Assembly: GCF_030686865.1 (NCBI RefSeq) | Contig: NZ_JAQYUS010000011.1 | Span: 1-64,000, forward strand | Direction of reading: 5' to 3' | From: Kaistella sp. SH40-3 | GTDB taxonomy: Bacteria > Bacteroidota > Bacteroidia > Flavobacteriales > Weeksellaceae | DNA length: 64,000 nucleotides | Shown here: in pieces, positions 25,865 to 35,789 of the stretch | Numbering within the stretch: position 1 is the first letter of the stretch | Layout of the letters: every line of letters starts with the position of its first letter | The notes under the pieces: generated by a model | The model's database searches: none | Told to the model about the DNA's origin: nothing | What the model saw: only the letters and a program-made list of their open reading frames with translations | Made by a program: the position numbers and the translations under genes

Positions 25865-26755
25865 TTACAAATTCATAAATAATTTCGGATTAACCGGCGT
25901 ATTGTTTTTATGAACTTCATAATGAAGATGAGGTCCGGTTGAACGACCTGTGTTTCCTGATTTTGCAATCACATCATTCACCTTTACCACATCGTTTGCT
26001 TTTACAGAAATACTCGATAAATGTCCGTACAAAGTATCCAAACCGTTTCCGTGAGAAATGATAACGCAATTTCCGTAACCGCCTTTAACACCTGCGAAAA
26101 TTACTTTTCCGGCTGCAGCACTTCGAACATCGGTGCCATAAGCAACCGCAATGTCTAAACCTTTGTGAAACTGAATCTGATCCTTTTCCGCCGGCGAATT
26201 GTTCTGACTGGCAATTACTGGAGCCGCCTTTTTAATAACATTCCCTAAACTGTCTTTTTCTTCCACAATTTTCGGTTCTGCTTTTGGAGATTTCATAGAA
26301 GCCAACATAACCGTTTTGGTCGGAATAGGATTAATTCGCTTTCCAAACTGAGAAGAAATATAACCATCAGTCGGAATTCCCAAAGGAACTTGCTGTAATT
26401 TATTCTGTAAATCAACCAGATGTTGGCTGTAACGGTTGGTTTGTTTTGCCAGATAAACGGCATTGGAAATGCTGTCTTTTGCGAGCATTTCTATTTTTCC
26501 GTCAGATAGATTTTTTGAGGCTAAAAAAGAATTCAGTTCGCGAACGGTATTATCAACTAAGGTGAGATTGTTTTTCATCTCCATATAATCGATGCTGTCT
26601 TTTTCAGTTTTAATCGGAACCAAATTTACTTGATACGATTTATCATCTTTTTCAGAATACAGTTTAGCAATAAACAAAGATTGTCCGAAAATGACTGCTG
26701 CTAAAATTCCTAATATTAAATTTAGGTTTTTCTTACTGCTTAAAAAGTTCTTCAT
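25865..26755 (-). CDS. M23-family metallopeptidase (peptidoglycan endopeptidase)
   Basis: 296 residues from ATG 26755; the longer frame begins with TTG and was not used. One N-terminal membrane anchor (LNLILGILAAVIFGQSLFIA) is followed by a coiled-coil-like periplasmic region (about 45-125). The LytM domain has HKGLDIAVAYGTDV (HxxxD zinc ligands) and HLHYEVHKN (HxH). It probably cuts peptidoglycan cross-links at the inner-membrane face of the periplasm, or activates another hydrolase. The zinc ligands look complete, which favours an active enzyme. Confidence 0.93.
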   Translation of the reverse strand: MKNFLSSKKNLNLILGILAAVIFGQSLFIAKLYSEKDDKSYQVNLVPIKTEKDSIDYMEMKNNLTLVDNTVRELNSFLASKNLSDGKIEMLAKDSISNAVYLAKQTNRYSQHLVDLQNKLQQVPLGIPTDGYISSQFGKRINPIPTKTVMLASMKSPKAEPKIVEEKDSLGNVIKKAAPVIASQNNSPAEKDQIQFHKGLDIAVAYGTDVRSAAAGKVIFAGVKGGYGNCVIISHGNGLDTLYGHLSSISVKANDVVKVNDVIAKSGNTGRSTGPHLHYEVHKNNTPVNPKLFMNL

Positions 26756-26987
26756 TTTTAAAGTTGTGGTTATCAAAAAATTGAGACTGCAAATTTATAA
26801 AATATTTTTAAAAGCGATTTTTAAGATAAAATGGGATTTCTGCAAAACATGATTTTTATACAGATCCACGGTTTCATATGCTTTTTTACTAGTTTATTGT
26901 GTGTAATAATCCATAAACCTTTAATATATTTGTAGTAAAGATATTCACCGGTTCAGAAAGTTTCAAACCGCACCTCAATTTTTAATT

Positions 26988-28010
26988 ATGACAAAAAAGA
27001 AAGATTCAAAATCGCAAACTCAAAATACATCTGTCGGTGTAGTTGGAAGTGGAAGTTTTGCCACCGCTATTGTAAAAATGCTGGTGGAAAATAGTCAAAT
27101 GGTGCATTGGTGTGTAAGAAATGAATATGTAAAAGGAGCTATTGAGCAACGTGGTCATAATCCTAATTACTTAACTTCGGTTTCATTCGATAAGAAAAAT
27201 CTGCAAGTTACTACCGATATCAACGAGTTGGTGTCGGCGTGTGAAGTGGTGGTATTGGCAACACCTTCCATCTATCTTTCAGATGCTATGGATAAAATGA
27301 CCTGTAATTACGAAAATAAAATTTTTGTTTCCGCCATTAAAGGGATTGTTCCAAAAGTGAATGATGTGGTGGCGCACTATCTTCGTGACGAATTTAAAAT
27401 CGGTTTTCGAAATCAAGCCGTTATTGCTGGTCCTTGTCACGCAGAAGAAGTTGCCATGGAACGTTTGTCCTATTTAACAATTGCCGTTGCAGCAGATGAG
27501 GTTGCGAAAAAATTGAAAGATTTATTTTCTTCTGATTTTATTAATGTGCATTGCAGCAGAGATATTTTGGGAAATGAATACAGTGCAATTTTGAAAAATA
27601 TTTATGCAGTCGGCGCTGGAATTTCCAGCGGGTTAGGCTACGGAGATAACTTTACCGCAGTTTTTGTTTCTAATGCCGTTCGCGAAATGGAAATCTTTTT
27701 GGAAGCAGTTTACGAAGTTCCGCGTGATGTAAATGAAAGTGCCTACCTCGGCGATTTGCTCGTTACCGCATATTCGTTATTTTCTCGAAACCGAAATCTG
27801 GGTAATCTCATCGGAAAAGGGTATACCGTAAAATCTGCCATTCAGTCGATGAATATGATTGCCGAAGGATATTACGCCGCCGATTCTGTGTACCATACGG
27901 CGAAAAGTAAAAAACTGAAAACGCCAATTATCGATACGATTTATGGAATTCTGTACAAAGAAAAAAACGCTGAAACTGAATTTAAAAAATTAACCTTACT
28001 TCTCAACTAG
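26988..28010 (+). CDS. gpsA: NAD(P)H-dependent glycerol-3-phosphate dehydrogenase
   Basis: 340 residues. After a short Lys/Ser-rich start, the Rossmann motif VGVVGSGSFATAIVKML is near 18. ATPSIYLSDAM and SAIKGI are the usual NAD-side segments. AGPCHAEEVAMERLSY and the catalytic-Lys helix LKNIYAVGAGISSGLGYGDN mark the substrate domain. It reduces dihydroxyacetone phosphate to sn-glycerol-3-phosphate for phospholipids. A TATATTTG box at 26925-26932 is the likely -7 element. The stop codon shares one base with the next start, so the two genes are coupled. Confidence 0.95.
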   Translation: MTKKKDSKSQTQNTSVGVVGSGSFATAIVKMLVENSQMVHWCVRNEYVKGAIEQRGHNPNYLTSVSFDKKNLQVTTDINELVSACEVVVLATPSIYLSDAMDKMTCNYENKIFVSAIKGIVPKVNDVVAHYLRDEFKIGFRNQAVIAGPCHAEEVAMERLSYLTIAVAADEVAKKLKDLFSSDFINVHCSRDILGNEYSAILKNIYAVGAGISSGLGYGDNFTAVFVSNAVREMEIFLEAVYEVPRDVNESAYLGDLLVTAYSLFSRNRNLGNLIGKGYTVKSAIQSMNMIAEGYYAADSVYHTAKSKKLKTPIIDTIYGILYKEKNAETEFKKLTLLLN

Positions 28011-28678
28011 TGAAAACCAGGACTAAATATACTGCCCAAACCTATTCGGTTTTAGAAGAGCAGCTCAATGTTTGGTCTCATTTTATCGGTTTGCTTTTAA
28101 GTATTGGAGGTTTGGTTTTACTGGTTCTTCGCGCCCTTGAGTTAGGAAGTAATCTCGCCCTTCTTAGTTTTTCCATTTTTGGGGTGAGTATGATCGTTCT
28201 TTATCTCGCGTCCACTTTATATCACTCTTCGAAAGATCCATTATTAAGATACCGACTTAATATCTTCGATCACGCTGCGATTTATGTTTTGATCGCAGGA
28301 ACTTATTCGCCCTTTGCATTGGTTTCTTTGAGTGGGAGAGAAGGATATACTATTTTCGTGGTCGTTTGGGGAATTGCTTTGGTCGGAATTGTTTTTAAAC
28401 TTTTCTTTATTGGTAGATTTAATTTAATGTCGACCATTTTGTATGTCGGAATGGGCTGGTTAATTATTTTCAGTTTTGAAAGTTTGATGTATAATCTGGA
28501 TTTCCATGGTTTGGTTTGGTTAATCGCGGGCGGGATTTCCTACACGCTGGGCGCAGTTTTGTACAGTATTCATAAAATAAAATTTAATCATTTTATCTTT
28601 CATCTTTTTGTTTTATTAGGAACATTCTGTCATTTTGTTTCCATCTATTTCTATGTAATTCCTATTTCTAAAGTTTAA
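28010..28678 (+). CDS. Hemolysin III / PAQR-family membrane protein
   Basis: 222 residues with seven predicted transmembrane helices. It has the conserved motifs of the family: EEQLNVWSHFIG near the start, SSTLYHSS-like ASTLYHSSKD (about 65), FDHAAIYVLIAGTYSPF (about 85-101), and a late HLFVLLGTFCHFVSIYF. The three His and the Asp resemble the zinc-dependent hydrolase site proposed for PAQR proteins. It starts with GTG overlapping the gpsA stop by one base. The link with gpsA suggests membrane-lipid metabolism, but true hemolytic activity is doubtful. Confidence 0.88.
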   Translation: MKTRTKYTAQTYSVLEEQLNVWSHFIGLLLSIGGLVLLVLRALELGSNLALLSFSIFGVSMIVLYLASTLYHSSKDPLLRYRLNIFDHAAIYVLIAGTYSPFALVSLSGREGYTIFVVVWGIALVGIVFKLFFIGRFNLMSTILYVGMGWLIIFSFESLMYNLDFHGLVWLIAGGISYTLGAVLYSIHKIKFNHFIFHLFVLLGTFCHFVSIYFYVIPISKV

Positions 28679-28930
28679 GGATTTTTCTATTCGTCGATGA
28701 TTAGAATTACGCTTATAATTTTTAATAATTTTCGTCATAAAAAATGTGAGCCGTTTTCTGAAATCTTCTCATTAAAATGAACCTTAGGATTAAAAAGGAT
28801 TTGGATAAATGTTTTACATTTTTAATGATTTGATCCTGTTTTTAAAATATGGTTTAAGTTTATTTTAACAATTATTTTACTCTTTTAAACAAAATTTTTC
28901 CCGAAATTCGTAATCCTAAAACATTATTTT

Positions 28931-30436
28931 ATGCCTTTAACAGCCAATTATAAACCGATTAAACCTTATTATGATGTCGTCCTCATCGGTGGCGGGATCA
29001 TGAGTGCTACGTTAGGAACACTTTTGCACGAATTAGATCCTACACTTAATATTATTATTTTCGAAAGACTCGGGCGTTTTGCACGTGAAAGTTCTGCCGC
29101 CTGGAATAATGCGGGAACGGGACATTCCGCTTTCTGTGAATTAAATTATACGCCGCAAAAAAAAGATGGTTCCATTGATATTTCCAAAGCGGAGAATATT
29201 GCCGAACAGTTTGAAATTTCAAAGCAATTTTGGTCTTATCTAGTATCCAAGAATTATATCGACAAGCCCAAAGATTTTATCAATTCTTGTCCGCACATGA
29301 GTTTGGTTTTTGGGAAGGACGATGCAGCGTTTTTGAAAAAACGACATGAAAAAATGACGCAGTCTCAACTGTTTAAAGGAATGGAATTTACGATGGATCA
29401 CGATAAACTTCGCGAGTGGATTCCTTTAATAATGAGCAAAAGAAAAGACACTGAAATACTCGCTGCCACTAAAATGGATATGGGAACCGATGTTAATTTC
29501 GGTTCATTGACGCGAAAAATGGGCAGATTCTTAGCCGAAGATTCTAATGTTGATGTTTACTTATACCACGACGTGAAAGATATTGATCCTAGAGAAGATG
29601 GTAAGTGGAACCTTAAAGTAAAAGACCGCTTGCACAGCAGATTATACGATATCACTGCAGGTTTCGTATTTATTGGCGCAGGTGGTTATGCGTTGCCCTT
29701 ACTGGATAGTTCAGATATTCCCGAAAGTGAAGGATATGGTGGTTTTCCCGTTTCTGGGCAATGGTTGGTTTCTCACAATCCCGACCTCATTGCAAAACAC
29801 CAGGCGAAAGTTTATACACAGGCGACTGTAGATGCGCCGCCAATGAGTGTTCCTCATTTGGATTTAAGAATTATCGATGGTAAAAAAGCGTTGTTATTCG
29901 GGCCATTTGCCGGCTTTTCTACTAAGTTTTTAAAAGAAGGTTCTTACCTTGATTTACCCGAAAGTGTTAATTTGAAAAACATTCGATCACTGTTTGGTGC
30001 GTGGTGGCATAATTTGCCTTTAACGCAATATCTGGTAAGACAAGTTGCAATGACCAAAGTTCAGAGAATGCAGCATTTAAGAGAGTTCGTAAAAGATGCG
30101 AAAGAAGAAGACTGGGAATTAAAAGTGGCTGGACAAAGAGTTCAAATCATTAAAAAAAATGATAAAGAAGGCGGCAAATTAGAATTCGGGACAGAGGTTG
30201 TAGTGAATAAAAATGGAACGATTGCGTCGTTATTAGGCGCTTCGCCAGGTGCTTCTACCGCTGCGTTTGCAATGCTTCAGGTTCTGGAAAAATGTTTTCC
30301 GGACAAAGTTGCAAATGAATGGAAAGAAAAACTAATTGAAATCATTCCAACCTATGGTCAAAAGTTGGCGGAAAATCCCGAACTTACGGAAAGTATTAGA
30401 AAAGTAACCAAGGAAAAACTCGAACTTAATTATTAG
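28931..30436 (+). CDS. mqo: Malate:quinone oxidoreductase
   Basis: 501 residues, normal Mqo length. The FAD motif VVLIGGGIMSATLGTLLHEL starts near residue 17. RFARESSAAWNNAGTGHSAFCELNYTP follows near 48, then GAGGYALPLLDSSDIPE near 250 and GASPGASTAAFAML near the C-terminus. It oxidises malate to oxaloacetate and passes electrons to quinone at the inner face of the membrane. It works as the TCA-cycle malate oxidation step in place of, or beside, malate dehydrogenase. Confidence 0.96.
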   Translation: MPLTANYKPIKPYYDVVLIGGGIMSATLGTLLHELDPTLNIIIFERLGRFARESSAAWNNAGTGHSAFCELNYTPQKKDGSIDISKAENIAEQFEISKQFWSYLVSKNYIDKPKDFINSCPHMSLVFGKDDAAFLKKRHEKMTQSQLFKGMEFTMDHDKLREWIPLIMSKRKDTEILAATKMDMGTDVNFGSLTRKMGRFLAEDSNVDVYLYHDVKDIDPREDGKWNLKVKDRLHSRLYDITAGFVFIGAGGYALPLLDSSDIPESEGYGGFPVSGQWLVSHNPDLIAKHQAKVYTQATVDAPPMSVPHLDLRIIDGKKALLFGPFAGFSTKFLKEGSYLDLPESVNLKNIRSLFGAWWHNLPLTQYLVRQVAMTKVQRMQHLREFVKDAKEEDWELKVAGQRVQIIKKNDKEGGKLEFGTEVVVNKNGTIASLLGASPGASTAAFAMLQVLEKCFPDKVANEWKEKLIEIIPTYGQKLAENPELTESIRKVTKEKLELNY

Positions 30437-30467
30437 CAATTACTCATTACCCATTGCTTATTTAAAT

Positions 30468-30857
30468 ATGACGACCATTGCAAAACCCATCATTTCGCAG
30501 GATCTTCTGGAAGCACTTCAGCCAAAGGTAGCGGTTGAAAAGCAGGTCATCGTGCATTGTTGTTTTCCCGCAACTGCATCTTCGGATATGTTGATTCGGA
30601 TTTGGCCTTCTACTTTTTTAGTTGATGAAAGTTTAGGTCATAAAAGTACGCTCATTCATCATGAGAATATTTCGCTTTTCCCTTACTGGACGGAAGTTCC
30701 ACCCATGAAGGATTATTGGTTCACCTTGATTTTTTCTGGTTTGCCGAAAGAGTGTACAAGTTTTGACCTAAAAGAAGTAATTCCGCAAGAAGGTGGCTTT
30801 TGGATAAAAGACATTAAACGAAATGGCACCGATGTTTATAAAGTTAAAATTGAATAA
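30468..30857 (+). CDS. Conserved hypothetical protein
   Basis: 129 residues without signal or membrane segment. It has a Pro/aromatic-rich middle (IWPSTFLVDESLG, PYWTEVPPMKDYWFTLIFSGLP) that suggests a small beta-sandwich. I do not recognise the family. It lies 31 bp after mqo and ends 1 bp before the following lipoprotein start, so it is probably cotranscribed with both lipoproteins. Confidence 0.75.
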   Translation: MTTIAKPIISQDLLEALQPKVAVEKQVIVHCCFPATASSDMLIRIWPSTFLVDESLGHKSTLIHHENISLFPYWTEVPPMKDYWFTLIFSGLPKECTSFDLKEVIPQEGGFWIKDIKRNGTDVYKVKIE

Positions 30858-30858
30858 A

Positions 30859-31335
30859 ATGAAGAAAATTTATTTGCTGTTAATGATTTCTGTTTTGCTA
30901 GGGAGTTGTAGTTCCCGTTATACCACGGTTTCTTTAAATAAAATAGATAATGAAAGAAAAAATATTGCCCAAAAATTTGTAGAAACCTATTTCGCAAAAT
31001 GTGAAAATAAGGATTATTCCGAGTTTGAAGGTTTTAATATTTCGAAAAAATTTCAGGCGAAACTGGCTTCTGACTCCCTCAAAAAAAGTTGCAATTACTT
31101 TAATTATAAAAATGGAAAAGTGAAACTTGAAAAATTGGTTTCTGTTCATTCAGGCACTTTCCCAAAAGATTTTCTGGATATTTTCAATTTTAAATTAAAG
31201 ACTGAAAAAAGTTCGGAACCAGTTTATCTTCATCTGGGCATGTATCGCGACCAGAATTATATCGAAATCCCTTTTTACTTTTCAGCAGATGAAAATTATT
31301 TCGAAACCATCAGAAAGAAATATTACAAAAAATGA
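30859..31335 (+). CDS. Hypothetical lipoprotein
   Basis: 158 residues from ATG 30859; the longer frame would begin inside the previous gene. The signal sequence MKKIYLLLMISVLLGSC ends in lipobox LGSC. The mature part is Lys-rich with segments such as NIAQKFVETYFAKCENKDY and resembles small SnoaL/NTF2-like or DUF-type lipoproteins, though I cannot name a family. Its last four bases overlap the next gene (ATGA), so translation is coupled. Confidence 0.8.
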   Translation: MKKIYLLLMISVLLGSCSSRYTTVSLNKIDNERKNIAQKFVETYFAKCENKDYSEFEGFNISKKFQAKLASDSLKKSCNYFNYKNGKVKLEKLVSVHSGTFPKDFLDIFNFKLKTEKSSEPVYLHLGMYRDQNYIEIPFYFSADENYFETIRKKYYKK

Positions 31336-31949
31336 AAAACATCCTCATTTTATTAATTTCTTTCTTGGCAATATCGTGTGTGTCACAACCAGCCGAAAAA
31401 GAAACTGCGGATATCAAAAAGTTTCAAAATCAACTCAATGCCGAGTATAGAAATCCGAAAAAAACTCCATTGCGTGGAAGTAATTTTAGCGATTTCAAAG
31501 AACATCCGTTCTTTCCTATTAATTTAAAATATAAGATTGCGGCAAAATTTACAAAGACCGAAAATACCCAGTCTTTTGAACTCCCAACCTCTTCTGGAAA
31601 AACCAGAACCTACCGTGAATTTGGTAAAGCAACCTTTGTTTTAGAAGGTCAGGAACTCACTTTAACGCTTTATCAAAATTTAGCATTAATCAAAAAGAAT
31701 AAATATAAAGACCATCTTTTTCTCCCTTTTCGAGATGCAACCAAATCGATCGAAACCTATGGCGGTGGAAAATATATGGATTTAAAAATTCCAACTGGAG
31801 AGGTCATTGTTTTAGATTTCAACAAATCTTATCATCCATATTGTGCCTATAATGCGTTCGATTACAACTGTCCTATTGTGCCGGCGGAAAATATTCTACC
31901 GATAAGAATCGAAGCAGGAGTAATGTATGAAGATGTTTATCATCATTAA
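31332..31949 (+). CDS. DUF1684-family lipoprotein
   Basis: 205 residues. The lipoprotein signal MKNILILLISFLAISC ends at Cys16. The DUF1684 core has KEHPFFP near 55, YREFGKATFVLEGQ, LFLPFRDATKSIETYGGGKYMDL, and the family's closing motif NKSYHPYCAYNAFDYNCPIVP. The family's reaction is unknown. The fold may be beta-rich. It is coupled to the lipoprotein gene before it, so the pair acts in the envelope together. Confidence 0.88.
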   Translation: MKNILILLISFLAISCVSQPAEKETADIKKFQNQLNAEYRNPKKTPLRGSNFSDFKEHPFFPINLKYKIAAKFTKTENTQSFELPTSSGKTRTYREFGKATFVLEGQELTLTLYQNLALIKKNKYKDHLFLPFRDATKSIETYGGGKYMDLKIPTGEVIVLDFNKSYHPYCAYNAFDYNCPIVPAENILPIRIEAGVMYEDVYHH

Positions 31950-32017
31950 AAATAGATTTTAAAAATTTGGCTCGATACTTTCTCTATCAGTATGCATCAA
32001 AAAAATAACGTGATACT

Positions 32018-32827
32018 ATGGAAGTTTCTCTCAAAAATCAAGTCGCTATTATTACAGGTTCTTCAAGTGGGATCGGAGCAGGAATCGCCAAATCTATGGC
32101 AGAATCCGGTGCAGAAGTCGTTATTAATTATCCTTTCGAAGGAGCATTGGATCAGGCAAATGCAGTCTTGAAAGAGATTACCGACAAGGGCGGAAAAGGA
32201 ATCACTTACCAATGCGATGTTTCCAAAGAACACGAGGTAATTAAAATGTTTCAGGATGTTGTAAAACAATTCGGAACCGTAGATATTTTAGTCAATAACG
32301 CCGGAATTCAAAAAGATGCAAAGTTTACAGAAATGACTTTGGATGAATGGAATGCTGTGATTGGAATTAATTTAACCGGTCAGTTTTTATGTGCCCGGGA
32401 AGCCATCAAGGAATTTCTCCGCAGAGGAATCGACTCTTCTCGCTCCGTGGCTTGCGGAAAAATTATTCATATTTCCTCCGTTCACGAAATTATTCCCTGG
32501 TCCGGACATGCCAATTACGCCTCGAGTAAAGGGGCAATCAGAATGTTGATGCAGACTTTAGCGCAGGAATATGGTGCAGATAAAATCCGGGTGAACTCAA
32601 TTTGTCCTGGTGCCATTCAAACTCCGATCAATAAAAATGCGTGGCAAACTCCTGAGGAATTGAATTCTTTACTTACTTTAGTTCCCTATAACAGAATTGG
32701 ACAACCTGAAGATATTGGGAATCTTGCGGTTTTTCTAGCGAGCGACAAGTCCGATTATATAACGGGAGCCAGTATTTTTATCGATGGTGGAATGACTACT
32801 TTCGAGAGTTTCTCGGAAAACGGGTAA
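32018..32827 (+). CDS. SDR oxidoreductase, glucose 1-dehydrogenase-like
   Basis: 269 residues with ITGSSSGIGAGIAKSM near 13, NNAGIQ near 94, the catalytic ISSVHE with YASSKGA near 168-174, and the closing segment FLASDKSDYITGASIFIDGGM. This closely follows the glucose 1-dehydrogenase group of SDRs. The next gene is a GH63-like glucosidase, so oxidation of released glucose or a related sugar is plausible. Substrate assignments in this family are unreliable. Confidence 0.87.
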   Translation: MEVSLKNQVAIITGSSSGIGAGIAKSMAESGAEVVINYPFEGALDQANAVLKEITDKGGKGITYQCDVSKEHEVIKMFQDVVKQFGTVDILVNNAGIQKDAKFTEMTLDEWNAVIGINLTGQFLCAREAIKEFLRRGIDSSRSVACGKIIHISSVHEIIPWSGHANYASSKGAIRMLMQTLAQEYGADKIRVNSICPGAIQTPINKNAWQTPEELNSLLTLVPYNRIGQPEDIGNLAVFLASDKSDYITGASIFIDGGMTTFESFSENG

Positions 32828-32833
32828 TTTTTT

Positions 32834-32930
32834 TTGGGCGCCTTTTTCCGTCTTCCATTCCCGCTTTTTTGTTCCTCGTTCCTCGTCGCAAAAAGAGCTC
32901 CACTCAAGCCGGGGCGCAGTTTCGCTAGAT
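32834..32930. repeat. Intergenic repeat, family B copy 2
   Basis: GC-rich tract between the SDR and GH63 genes. It reads GGGCGCCTTTTTCCGTCTTC, then CCATTCCCGCTTTTTT, then a core GTTCCTCGTTCCTCGTCGC, then AAAAAGAGCTCCACTCAAGC and CGGGGCG. Its flanks match the copy at 52902, but the core between them is different. No gene is in it. Confidence 0.75.
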
Positions 32931-32992
32931 TATCAAGTGGTTTTTCAATTATAAATTTCTATAATAATAAATGTCTTTAAATTTCAAATACG

Positions 32993-35641
32993 ATGACTGA
33001 AGAAAACAAAAGATTACCAGATCTCGCTTGGAAAAAATGGGGTCCATACGTCGGTAATCGCGAGTGGGGTTTGGTTCGCGAGGATTATAGTGCCAATGGT
33101 GACGCCTGGAATTATACCGACCACGATACCGCCGAAGCAAAAACCTACCGCTGGGGCGAAGAGGGAATTTGCGGTATATGTGATGACAAACAAATTGTAG
33201 TTTTTTCTTTAGGTCTTTGGAATAAAAAAGATAAAATGGTTAAAGAACGGTTTTTCGGTTTGACCAACGAACAGGGGAATCATGGTGAAGATGTAAAAGA
33301 ATATTATTATTATTTAGACAATACGCCGACACATTCTTACATGAAGATGCTTTATAAATACCCCCAAAATGCCTTTCCTTATGAAGAGCTAATTAATAGA
33401 AATGCAATTGCTGGAAAACAAAATCCTGAATATGAACTCATTGATACTGGGGTTTTTGACCAAAATGAATACTTCGATATCTTCATTGAATATACCAAAT
33501 CTTCTCCCGAAGATATTTTAATCAGAGTTACAGTAACCAACAAGTCCGTGAATAATGCTCCATTGCTATTGTTACCAACCATTTGGTTTCGCAATTCCTG
33601 GAGTTGGGGTTATGATGATTATCGACCGCAATTGAGTGCAACCGATTCTCATCGAATCACCATTAATCATAAAGATTTATCGATGAAAAATCTTTATGCA
33701 AACCAATCATCAGAAGTTCTATTTTGCGATAACGAAACCAATAATCAAAGATTATACAAGGTGCCAAATGCAGGTCAGTTTTGCAAAGATGGCATCAACG
33801 ATTTTATTATTAATGGAAATAAAAATGCAGTTAATCCAGCAAATAATGGGACAAAAGCAACATTTGTTATTGACGAAATCATCGATGCAAATGCGACGAA
33901 AATTTTTGAATTCAGATTATGCGATAAAGATTTAGAAAATCCTTTTTTAGATTTTGATTCCATTTTTGCACAACGAAAATTAGAGTCCGATGATTTTTAT
34001 AAAGATTTGCAAAAGGGAATTCAAACAGATGACGAAAAATTAGTTCAAAGACAAGCCTTTGCCGGAATGCTGTGGAGCAAACAATTCTATCATTACAATA
34101 TTGAAAAGTGGTTAGAAGGTGATCCTGCTGAAATTCGACCCCCAAAATCTCGAAAGCATATCAGGAACGAAGAATGGGGAAACTTCAATTCTATGAATAT
34201 AATTTCCATGCCCGATAAATGGGAATATCCGTGGTTTGCAACTTGGGATTTGGCCTTTCATACCTTAAGTTTTGCCGTTATCGATGCCGATTTTGCTAAG
34301 CAACAATTAAAACTTTTAACGCTTGAATGGTTTATGCATCCCAACGGCCAACTTCCGGCATACGAATGGAATTTTAGCGATGTCAATCCGCCAGTTCATG
34401 CCTGGGCGGCTTTTAGGGTTTTTAAAATTGATGAGGTAGAAAAAGGAAAACCTGATTTGGAATTTTTGGAAGGTGTTTTTCAAAAATTATTAATGAACTT
34501 CACTTGGTGGGTCAACAAAAAAGATAAAAACGGAAATAATATTTTCGAAGGCGGATTTTTGGGCTTAGACAATATTGGGATTTTTGATCGCAGTGAAAGT
34601 TTACCGCACGGAGAGAATTTAGAACAAGCCGATGGAACAAGTTGGATGGCCATGTTTTCTTTGAATATGATGAGGATTGCGATGGAACTCTCGCTCTACA
34701 ATAAAGTTTATGAAGATTTGGCGACCAAATTTTTCGAACATTTCTTGAGTATCGCAAATGCGCTTGATAATATGGGCGAGAATGATTTTTCACTTTGGGA
34801 TGATCAGGACGAATTTTTCTATGATGCTTTGCAGTTGAAAGATTGCACCAATATGTTTTTGCGAATCCGAACCATCGTAGGGTTAATCCCCATGTTTGCG
34901 GTGGAAGTTATCGATGAGGAAATGCTCGACAAATTACCGGCTTTTAAAGAAAGAATGGATTGGGTTCTGAAAAATAAACCAAAATTAGCCTCGCTCGTTT
35001 CCCACTGGGAAGTAAAAGGCGATGATTCTAAACACTTATTATCTTTGTTAAGAGGTCACCGTTTGAAAAAATTATTGGAGCGAATGTTGAATGAAAAAGA
35101 ATTTTTGAGTGATTATGGAGTCCGGGCTTTATCAAAAGAATACGAAGAAAATCCGTTCCATATTAAATTAGACGAAATAGATTATACGGTGAAATATCTG
35201 CCGGCAGAAAGTGATAGTGATATGTTTGGCGGCAACAGCAACTGGCGCGGACCCATTTGGTTTCCGGTGAATTTTCTAATTATAGAAAGTTTGCAGCGAT
35301 TCTTCTTCTATTACAGCCCAGATTTTAAAGTTGAGTGTCCCACGGGAAGTGGTAACTATCTCAATTTAGATGAGATTGCTGATTTTCTGCGCAAACGTTT
35401 ATCGAATATTTTCTTAGAAAATGAGAATGGTAAACGCCCTTTCAATGCGCAATATCCAAGATTTCAAGAGGATAAAGATTTTAAAGATTATATCTTATTC
35501 TATGAATATTTCCATGGAGATAATGGCCGTGGAGTAGGAGCATCTCATCAAACCGGCTGGACGGGGTTAATTGCTAAAATGCTGCAACCACGCTTTACTC
35601 AACTGAAAATGGCAAAAGCGCAAACCGAAACTCCGACATAA
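32993..35641 (+). CDS. GH63-like glucosidase (MGH1-type glycoside hydrolase)
   Basis: 882 residues without a signal peptide. The N-terminal beta-rich domain starts NKRLPDLAWKKWGPYVGNREWG. The (alpha/alpha)6 catalytic barrel holds YPWFATWDLAFH with Asp419 as the likely general acid. GNSNWRGPIWFPVNFL and the late ASHQTGWTGLIAKML are typical of the Glyco_hydro_63/mannosyl-oligosaccharide-glucosidase-like group. It probably removes glucose from alpha-linked oligosaccharides such as glucosylglycerate or trehalose-like substrates in the cytosol. The exact linkage cannot be read from the sequence. Confidence 0.88.
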   Translation: MTEENKRLPDLAWKKWGPYVGNREWGLVREDYSANGDAWNYTDHDTAEAKTYRWGEEGICGICDDKQIVVFSLGLWNKKDKMVKERFFGLTNEQGNHGEDVKEYYYYLDNTPTHSYMKMLYKYPQNAFPYEELINRNAIAGKQNPEYELIDTGVFDQNEYFDIFIEYTKSSPEDILIRVTVTNKSVNNAPLLLLPTIWFRNSWSWGYDDYRPQLSATDSHRITINHKDLSMKNLYANQSSEVLFCDNETNNQRLYKVPNAGQFCKDGINDFIINGNKNAVNPANNGTKATFVIDEIIDANATKIFEFRLCDKDLENPFLDFDSIFAQRKLESDDFYKDLQKGIQTDDEKLVQRQAFAGMLWSKQFYHYNIEKWLEGDPAEIRPPKSRKHIRNEEWGNFNSMNIISMPDKWEYPWFATWDLAFHTLSFAVIDADFAKQQLKLLTLEWFMHPNGQLPAYEWNFSDVNPPVHAWAAFRVFKIDEVEKGKPDLEFLEGVFQKLLMNFTWWVNKKDKNGNNIFEGGFLGLDNIGIFDRSESLPHGENLEQADGTSWMAMFSLNMMRIAMELSLYNKVYEDLATKFFEHFLSIANALDNMGENDFSLWDDQDEFFYDALQLKDCTNMFLRIRTIVGLIPMFAVEVIDEEMLDKLPAFKERMDWVLKNKPKLASLVSHWEVKGDDSKHLLSLLRGHRLKKLLERMLNEKEFLSDYGVRALSKEYEENPFHIKLDEIDYTVKYLPAESDSDMFGGNSNWRGPIWFPVNFLIIESLQRFFFYYSPDFKVECPTGSGNYLNLDEIADFLRKRLSNIFLENENGKRPFNAQYPRFQEDKDFKDYILFYEYFHGDNGRGVGASHQTGWTGLIAKMLQPRFTQLKMAKAQTETPT

Positions 35642-35789
35642 TTTTATTTTTGGAAATTCAACAAATTATTTAAACCCAGCATTTTCTAAAACAGCCTTAA
35701 TTTCCTTCATTTCTTAACTGAAAATTTGAGGTTTAAATTCTCGTATTAAAAAAGGTCTATTTAGCAAAAATTAAGGATATTGGCTTAGA

